Of a stretch of DNA of 64,000 nt, positions 57,105-64,000 are shown piece by piece. Made by a program: the position numbers and the translations under genes. The stretch lies in NCBI RefSeq assembly GCF_963675165.1, contig NC_087383.1, positions 6,418,139-6,482,138 of the forward strand, written 5' to 3'. How positions within the stretch are numbered: position 1 is the first letter of the stretch; each line of letters starts with the position of its first letter. The notes under the pieces were generated by a model that was not told the DNA's origin, did no database searches, and was given only the letters and a program-made list of their open reading frames with translations. Source of the stretch: Halichondria panicea (taxonomy: Eukaryota; Porifera; Demospongiae; Suberitida; Halichondriidae).

Positions 57105-57360
57105 AATGATATTTCTCTGCATTTTTGCTTGGTTGACATCTCGGCTAGAAGGATGGAAATCCAGATAGAGTAGCCTGTGACACAAGACAAGTTAGTTGAA
57201 CAACTATAATAATAAAGTAATAGCACGATTGTTATTATTTATTTATTATTTTAATATTTATACACACTCTAAGCTTACCTCATGAGTGATCGTTCTCTGC
57301 TACCTTTCTTCGTTGACTAATGGGTAACAGAGTTGACAATTAATCCAGATAGGCTGGAAT
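57105..57360 (-). repeat. Exon-like cassettes resembling 16640-17460
   Basis: Two segments end on the minus strand at donor-like sites (CATGAG|GTAAGC near 57278; TTTTAAG|GTATTA near 57103). They share GTTGAC and AATCCAGATAG phrases with each other and, loosely, with 16660-17100. They lie upstream of the ROCO ankyrin exons, as the other set lies upstream of the left paralogue, so they are candidate 5' exons. No start codon can be placed. Confidence 0.35.
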
Positions 57361-58953
57361 AGCTAGCTAGCTAGCTAGCTCCTTTACAAAAACGTGGTCT
57401 TGACATGATCGCAGAGACTAGATCGTATACAGGATTTCTTCCGTGCAAGTGGGAGGTTCTAATTTCATACGTAGCCCGAAACCATGGTGATCGCGTGGGC
57501 GTAGCCTCCCTCCTCACCCGACTTTACCCTATTGAAACGGTAGTGCAGCGTTATAATAGAGCAAATTCGAGCAGAAAAGAGGCGGCGCTGCTTATTAGCT
57601 GATTCAGCAATAATTGAAAGTCCCAGTCCTTAATACACCTGAGCAGCAATGTCACATGGCACGTGCGTGGCTGTGATACAGTGCAAGTGTATATAATTAT
57701 AGTATAACCTTCAACTCTCCATTCTCATCTCAGGTAATGTATGCTATAAGTACAATAATTATTATGTTAGATGTATGCACTGGCTAGATCGACCATACTA
57801 GACACTGTGTTAGGCCTCCATATACTCTTGCAACACCAGGGCTTCATAGAGGGGGGGGGGAATGAGCGCCCCCCCTGGCATTTGTATTGAAAATATGGGC
57901 CATAACGCACTGTGTTACGGCCTGTTACACACCAACCAAACAAAGAGTGTTTTATAACAACAATAATGAGTTCTTTACAAAGCTACTTTAATTAAACCGC
58001 TATTCTTCTATATACTCTTTCTGTTCCATACGTCCACAACTTCTTCTTCGAAGTCACTATAATTATCTGTATAAGTACAGAGGGCGATTCAATTAAGAGC
58101 GACCTTCATTAATAGTGAGAAAGGCTTGTGTCGCTCAGGCTATGGCTTTTATCTATAGTGCCATTCAACCTAGGCAATTGGATTTCTGCATTTTTTATGA
58201 CATTCCACAATACTATTAGTACTTAATAACTCTATAAGAATGAATTAAGATGTGATGCACGACAGTCTCTATCCCCCAAGATACGGATAATCGCCGAGCC
58301 TCCCATTTTTCTGAAATGTTGATTTTCTCCCCCCTGTCAATTTTTTTCTGTATAAAGGCCTGAACAATGCTCTTCAAAGTACATCTATATACATGCAGTA
58401 AACATGGCTGTCATTATTTTTATCATAATTATAATTCCAGTCCTGTCTTCTCTTCTCTGCTTCTTGACATTCCTTTTAGGCATTTTTTCACATTTTCGAA
58501 ACGTATAATACTTCTGTACTGAAGAAATAAAGGGAATCGAACTAAAAAACTAATTTTGCACTGTGAAACATTGTGAACGTATATGATTGGCAGGAAAAGC
58601 ATGAAAAGCGTAGAAACAAGAAATTCGGCGAGTGCAACTCCAATCCGTTACAACGTGATAAATATTGGCTGAGTCCAAGGTCTCTGGTTTTGAGATTCGA
58701 AGGCCTGAGGCTGTAGCATCCCAAGCATAATTATAGCGAGGGTGCTACTAAGGGCATATAACTGATTTAGAATAGTGCTAAGCATTAAGCAAGCTAGGCT
58801 ATAATTTTAAAGAAGACTCTGAAACCAAGAGTTTCTACAAGCCTCAAGCAACGTTAAAGCTTCGCTCTGGCTAGTCTACATAAAAAAAATCACATTGAAG
58901 GTATGCAGTTTCGTTTTTTTTCTCTTCAGGGGAGGCCAGTGAAGGAGGCTATA
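57361..58953. other. Spacer, no gene recognised
   Basis: Contains a G10 run facing a C7 run (57850-57880), which can pair and resembles the G/C-rich ends of the hAT-like element at 8575. Short frames (57405-57602 plus, 58542-58724 minus) have no recognisable motif. Confidence 0.4.
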
Positions 58954-59740
58954 CCGTACCCTCGAGAAAATACGCCCAGCAAGAAGTCTAGGCTTATTAG
59001 AGTCCTGACTGGGCGTTTAATCGCGAACGGCGAGTTTTCATTCAAATATACGTCCACTCGCGGCCTCAAATCCAGGTTTACACTACGCTCTATGACAAAT
59101 CTTATTGTATTTTCATTTTAATACATAGTATAAACATTTTTATTGACAACAATGTTATAAACTAATGCATGAATAATAATTATGATTAAAGCATGACAAG
59201 AGAATGAACATGAAGAAGTGAACTCTGACTCTATTCCTCTATTCAATGCTTGCCGATGTCAGATGTAGCAGAAACTTCCCAAAGGATATGGTAGGACATA
59301 TACTCCTATACAGAGTATATAGCTATCAGGTACTTCGTTTCAAAAAACCAAGGCAAGGTAACTTGCAAAATTAGCCTGCATGTGTGATAACTTTCTTGGA
59401 CTTTGTGTTTTCCTTTCTCAGCATAATTATTATAGGACTATACTTGTTCTCTGCATAATTATACATCTTCAAGGTCAAACAGATCCATACAGAGAAAGTT
59501 ATATGTTTGATCTTATAGTCCAGAAAAGAGTATATAATTATAGTCTACTCTAGATCTTACTAGCTACTACCTAAAACTTTCTTTCTTCTGTCAGACACTA
59601 AAATTAAGACTGAGCATGTGGTATTCAGCTACTGCGCATGCTCAACTCTTCATTCTTATAATCGAGTGAAAATTCCCTCGTGCAAGAACTTTGAAGCAAA
59701 AGAGGGGATGGGCGTTTATTCAAGATGGGCATATTTTCGT
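58954..59740. mobile_element. CCGTACCCTC element, copy 2, right end lost
   Basis: Begins at TA-CCGTACCCTCGAGAAAAT and parallels 27643-31230 without its two nested insertions. It ends at ATATTTTCGTG, lacking the GAGGGTACGG terminus. It serves as an empty-site reference for the nested elements. It differs from the other copy by several extra ATAATTAT-type insertions. Confidence 0.8.
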
Positions 59741-59854
59741 GTGTCACAACTATATTACTTGTATTGAACGAGTTAAAAACAAAAATAAGAGAGATTTTTC
59801 ACAGTAGCGGGCAGCATTTGATAGCAAATAGACTTGCCATATATACCGTATTAC

Positions 59855-59975
59855 TAGAATATTTGCTGGTGAAAAACCTTTGTGAATGAACCAAACCAGC
59901 AGAAAAGTTGACCCTTGCGATCTAACTATTGCGATCTAACTATTGCGTTCTGGCAAGGATCATGTGTATTTACTA
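59855..59975 (-). repeat. Reversed end pieces of the GT-leader repeat
   Basis: Reads on the minus strand as the first and last parts of 27-775 joined together: GATCCTTGCCAGAACGCAAT .. AAAGGTTTTTCACCAGCAAA. It lacks the ~550-bp interior, so it looks like an element from which the internal repeat is absent or deleted. GCGATCTAACTATT is duplicated. Confidence 0.65.
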
Positions 59976-60300
59976 GAGAGATAAAAATGTTGAGAGAAAA
60001 TTAATGTAAAGGAGAAAATGCATGCAAATGATACTAGCTATTATTATAATAGCTAATTAATATTAAGTGTTATTCTGAATTCTACATGTGTTCATGTTTT
60101 CTGTGCGCAGACGAAAGTTGGGCATGTCTGGTCAAGGAGAACGTCAAAGTAAAGTATGTTATTTCGAATGTGCTTCCCCAGAAACCGTTATAACTGCTAT
60201 ATCTTGGTGATGGTCCAAGATATATAGGGCCACTCTCAGACCTTTCTATATTATATTTCAATGGTATAGTGACCCTCTTCAGTTCTGATTATTATTATAC

Positions 60301-60372
60301 ATGCAGACTGTTATATACATCGTAAAATAATAGTGATCACTACTATTTTACGATGTATAATACAGTCTGCAT
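60301..60372. repeat. 33-bp-arm hairpin
   Basis: ATGCAGACTGTTATATACAT .. pairs with .. ATGTATAATACAGTCTGCAT around a TGATCA centre, with about three mismatches in 33 positions. Non-coding. Lies 90 bp outside the proposed Kolobok terminus. Confidence 0.85.
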
Positions 60373-60688
60373 ATGGAACTTACCAGTTACTTCAGACTTC
60401 CTTTGGCCCTATACCCCTATATATAATTTGGCAAGCAAACCCCTCCTGATATAATCTTTAAAGGGAGGGTGACACGAAAAAATCAACTTTTTTATTTTTG
60501 CATAAATGTGTTCTGTTTGGGACCCAGATGCATGTTATAAAGATTGAAATATTTTAATTAATTATTGATGAAGTTACAGAAGGTTTAGTGGGGCAGATTT
60601 AGCATCCTGTCTAATGGACTTCCTGTTGTGGTTGAATGTGGGCGCGGCTACTATGTGATGTCATAAAAGGAACAGTAGTGTAGCAACT

Positions 60689-61457
60689 ATGAGTTCAAGC
60701 AGTGATGACAGTGGTAGTTCTAGTGTTCTAAGCCTCTCTTGTTCAGTGTCTTCTGTTGAAAGTGATGTGTCAGAAGTTTCAGAACATGGAAGTAATTAAG
60801 AAACAATTGAGCCCTACAGATTTGAGCCTGAAGAGAGTGACACACCATTAGACACTGAAGAGACAGAACCAGGAGGAGCGGAAGACAGTGATGATGATGA
60901 TGATGACTCTGAAGGTGAAGAGAGACTCCTCAACAGAGATTGGTATGCATGTGCTTCATACAAAAACGCACATAAACAAGCATGTAATCTATTCAGGTGT
61001 CAGTGTGGAAACTGTGTTATAATGCCAACGGGAAGAGAGTGTGTATGTTGCTGTGAAGTGGAAAGTGTCGTAGAGAAGAAGGAAGAAAATCATACTGATA
61101 TAAGTTGCATAACTGACCATGAAGGATTCACACCGGTGTGCCTCGATGTGTGGGTACTTCAAACAGCATACTCTAACTATAGATATCATTATGGTGATCC
61201 TGAAGAGAAGCACATCCATGAGTAAGTGTTACTGTGTATATAATTATAAGCCATGAAATAATATTATTTTCTTCGTACAATGTAGGCGTTACCGTTTCAT
61301 TGCTTATCGGCAACTTGCTGGTTGGTGTTGGGGATGGCTTGGTCGGAAAATGAGGGTAGTACTACCAAGCTGCGCTGTAAACCGAATCAGGACAAGTTTC
61401 CCTTCTGCTAACTATGCTGGATTTAAGTATCCACAAGTGTCAAATTCAACAACATAA
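60689..61457 (+). pseudogene. P2X7-type C-terminal (ballast) domain protein, one in-frame stop
   Basis: Exon 1 is 60689-61221 (donor GTAAGT) and exon 2 is 61286-61457 (acceptor AATGTAG), phase-compatible and ending in TAA. The N-terminus is a Ser-rich tract (MSSSSDDSGSSSVLSLSCSV), then EPYRFEPEESD and an Asp-rich stretch. The conserved part has CQCGNCVIMPTGRECVCCCE, CITDHEGFTPVCLDVWVLQT, RYRFIAYRQLAGWCWGWLGR and VVLPSCAVNRIRTSFPS followed by YAGFKYP. This is the cysteine-rich zinc and nucleotide-binding cytoplasmic domain of P2X7 receptors, here without any channel part. Codon 37 is TAA (60797-60799), and no ATG lies between it and the conserved domain. The copy is therefore broken unless the base is a sequencing error or read-through occurs. 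Confidence 0.8.
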
Positions 61458-61737
61458 ATATAAATTGTCATACGTACATGAAAAATGTGAACAAATGTAT
61501 ACTTAATGGTCAGGGGTGATGAATCTGTTTGGTGCTGAGCAATGGCAATCGATTTTTCTGGTTTTACAAAATCACTACTTAGGCTGGTAGGTATCAGTGA
61601 AGATCCAGTAGAGGATGATGCACCACCGTTGTCAGAACACAGTGACAATGTTTCCTTCACTAATTCATCGATGTATCCTATAAAAGAACATGCATATATA
61701 CATCATTATTCTGGCATATATACGTGTCCCACCATAA

Positions 61738-64000
61738 TTATGTTGGATTTTCGACAACTTTTCGGACTATGTAGCCACCCTTCTTATATTTGGGAAACAC
61801 GATGTCATACCTCTCCTCGCCCCTTTTGGTCACAGCCTGCTTTCGATTGGCATTCTCATTAAAATGTAGTGCTGCTACCTGCAACCTGTATAATTATATA
61901 ATTATAAGATAGGTAATTAGGCAAAGATAAACCATGTAAACAATTGTATGGCTAACCTGCAGTGCATTCCTTGGTACGAAAATGCGGTTGACTTAGGGGC
62001 AAAGTGTATGACCACACTATGGAACGCTTCGAGTGAAGATGTTTGATACATAGGTGAAAGTTTAGCTACATCTTTACACACTCTAGGATTTGTCAGCAGA
62101 GGCGATAGTTTTTCACTGGCTTTAGTGTCTGTATATATAGCATGTAACACAATTATAATAGATATGTATATACTGCCAAACATTTATTACAGTATCACTT
62201 ACGTCTTTTAAACCACTTTTTGTTTCTTTTTCGTCCAACAAGCCTGCGATGACTACACTTTCGAAAGAGTTGTCCATGTCCAGAGTGCTTATTGTGAATA
62301 TGGTTATCTAATGATAACCATTTGGCTACCATTACATCTCCTTTGCAATCGGGGGTGGATGCAACACACCAATACATGTGGTTGGTAATGCTTTGTTCCC
62401 ATTTGCCCACAAGCTCACAATCTTTTGTTTTGGCTAAGGCTTTCAACTTTTTACGAAGCCCTGCATAATATGTAATGATATAATTATAGCATTTATCTAA
62501 CTATACCATAATTATTTACCTTTCACAACATGCCATATGTCAAAGTAGTGCTTGATGTCAGGGTTCTGCTCCCTTATGAACTTAGCTATCTGTTGATGTC
62601 TATCTGTGACCAACGTCCCCACTTTGATACCTTTCTTCTTCAAAAATTCTAACACTCGTATAAGACCTTCTTTCTCCATGTGGTTGCTACTAGCAACTTC
62701 ATTGCTCTGTAGTGCATGCAGGTCATCAATACATATAAATACATATACATGTACCTGAACCAATTTGAAGTCAACTATCTTGTTGCAGTTTAGCTCCAGG
62801 ACTGAATAAGAACCATACTTTGCACTGTGACCAGGACTATCTGATCGTCCGTCTCCAGCTAGCACTAGCGGTTTTCCTTTCTTTTTTAGTGACATCAATA
62901 GGGACTTCTGATTTTGCTTCCAAACGTTATCAATTGCAGGTTGAAGGTATTTGCTTTGATGGCGAAAAAAAGTTCTTCTAGTGATTGCAGCGACATTTAG
63001 GATCTTGAAGATGTGAAGAGCTTTAGATGGGAATGCTCCAGAGTAGAGAATGGCAGCTGACATAAGTATATTTCCAAGGGGAATGTTGCACACATAAGGC
63101 TGGCTATCCCATACACGTTTCTTGCGGCAATGTCTGCATGTCTGAACAATTCGTAAGAAAGAACCAAAAACCACCTTCTTAATGACGGCACTCTTTCCAC
63201 AATAGAAACAGGACACAAACAGTAGCAAAAGGGAAGATTCCGATACCATGTAGAAAGTATCTCCGTTTGGTCTGTGTTGGTCATTACAAGGCTCAATCGT
63301 CCCATCAGTCGTCTCATCAGAACTACATACCAGGTACATACAAACATAAGTATAATCATACAACTCTACTTACGATTCTTGATATGTTCCTGTTGATGTA
63401 CTCATGTCAATAGAACACTCAGAATCAGATGTAGGACATCTCCTTGGAGTAGATTCAAACAAGGGCACATCGAGAACACATTGTACACCCGCTTCTGCTG
63501 TTTGGGGATTTACTTGTGTGAGATTACATTGCACTTCAGCATCTTGAAATAGTGGTGTGACCTTGACTTGTATTTCTAGAGTAATAGAAACACTTCACTG
63601 TATAATTGTTATTGGCCATAGAATCTCTTACCTTTGGTGCTTGTTTTTGGCAATACTTGAGTACGCACATTTCTTTGGCTAACTTGAACACAGGCTTGCA
63701 CTGATACATGGTTGTATTTAGGACTAGGTTCATCATCTGATTCGACTTCAGCAGAAGCCTCACTGACAGTTGGAAGGTGTGAGGGTCCAGCAATAATTTG
63801 ATTGACAATCTGGTTAAGCTTACAAAATGCAAGGATTAACAAAATGCAAGGATTAACAGCACCTTTACCTCATGCCGTTGCCTTTTCTCTACAACTCCTC
63901 TTCTTCCGATGCCACTCCCTTCTGCTCTTCTCTTATGACCAATTTCGTGATCTGTTTGGGGTGATCGATGAAATATTGTTGGGACACTTTCAGGTTTCAG
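61738..64000 (-). CDS. THAP-DDE transposase, Kolobok type (5' end off window)
   Basis: Exons (minus strand): >64000-63869, 63809-63632, 63575-63374, 63322-62755, 62706-62520, 62460-62203, 62128-61957 and about 61892-61738. Borders are GT..AG with compatible phases. The first visible exon begins LKPESVPTIFHR, which matches the AVPTIF box closing a THAP zinc-finger domain. The catalytic core shows GDGRSDSPGHSAKYGSYSVL (first Asp), VGTLVTDRHQQIAKFI (second Asp), FDIWHVVK (the D-x2-H signature of the hAT/MULE/Kolobok/P group) and SSLEAFHSVVIHFAPKS (Glu). CxxC pairs (CFYCGK, CRHCRKK) lie before the core. The frame reaches TAA at 61738. Alternatively it may splice to a further exon near 61683 (GYIDELVKETLSLCSDNGGA), which would overlap the 3' end of the convergent gene. 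No inactivating change is seen in the visible part. Confidence 0.85.

Larger units (their letters stand above)
60462..64000. mobile_element. Kolobok-type transposon, left part (runs off the window)
   Basis: A TTAA (60458-60461) is followed by AGGGAGGGTGACACGAAAAA, which I propose as the left terminus because it directly precedes the first of two convergent genes and TTAA is the known Kolobok target. Inside are a P2X7 ballast-domain gene (plus strand) and a THAP-DDE transposase gene (minus strand). The right terminus is beyond position 64000, so the inverted-repeat test cannot be made here. Confidence 0.6.

Noticed and set aside
1-64000. LTR or LINE retrotransposons, viral copies, tRNA and rRNA genes
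   Set aside because: I looked for reverse-transcriptase, integrase and gag motifs, long direct terminal repeats, and tRNA-like folds while reading and saw none I could support. Remote matches would need a search.

Overview
The window looks like nuclear DNA of a sponge (Porifera, probably a demosponge). It is AT-rich, its genes are split by introns with GT..AG borders, and its main host gene is an ankyrin-Roc/COR-Death ROCO protein, a type I know as greatly expanded in sponges. The species call is inference. There is no bacterial or organellar signature, and I see no rRNA, tRNA or CRISPR.

Host layer. A minus-strand ROCO gene runs from ankyrin exons at 48117, 44261, 44049, 42003 and 31963 into a large ankyrin-Roc-COR exon (24629-22432) and three 3' exons ending in a Death domain (21757-21396). 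The exon junctions I checked are phase-compatible (phase 1 between ankyrin exons) across introns of up to about 10 kb. The first ~14.4 kb (copy A) is an older duplicate of 26.5-46.3 kb (copy B). It carries the ankyrin exons of a second ROCO gene that leaves the window on the left, so this is a tandem ROCO locus.

Mobile layer. Most of the remaining DNA is DNA transposons, and comparing A with B exposes many empty sites. Clear families are: (1) a complete 4.06 kb element (9608-13666) with 26-bp perfect termini, an ATAT duplication and an apparently intact seven-exon 739-aa transposase-like gene, plus three ~1.38 kb non-autonomous relatives (4947, 27836, 34455) and a fragment (50513); (2) CACTG..CAGTG elements at TA-like sites, the largest (34176-40552) holding a nested element, a 91-bp minisatellite and an internal tandem duplication; (3) CCGTA..TACGG elements at TA; (4) giant foldback elements (3579-4604, 40613-41430); (5) a TTAA insertion (7229-8106) that breaks an ankyrin exon of copy A; (6) hAT-like and TAGCCTCG-ended miniature elements, one with an 8-bp duplication.

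Right end. A 1241-codon single-exon transposase-like gene with HTH-like, zinc-cluster and SAP-like regions lies at 51922-55647. From a TTAA at 60458 to beyond the window edge lies what I read as a Kolobok-type element. It has a minus-strand THAP-DDE transposase (61738 to >64000) and, convergent with it, a plus-strand two-exon gene for a P2X7-type C-terminal zinc 'ballast' domain (60689-61457), interrupted by one in-frame TAA. This pairing is the most interesting system in the window.
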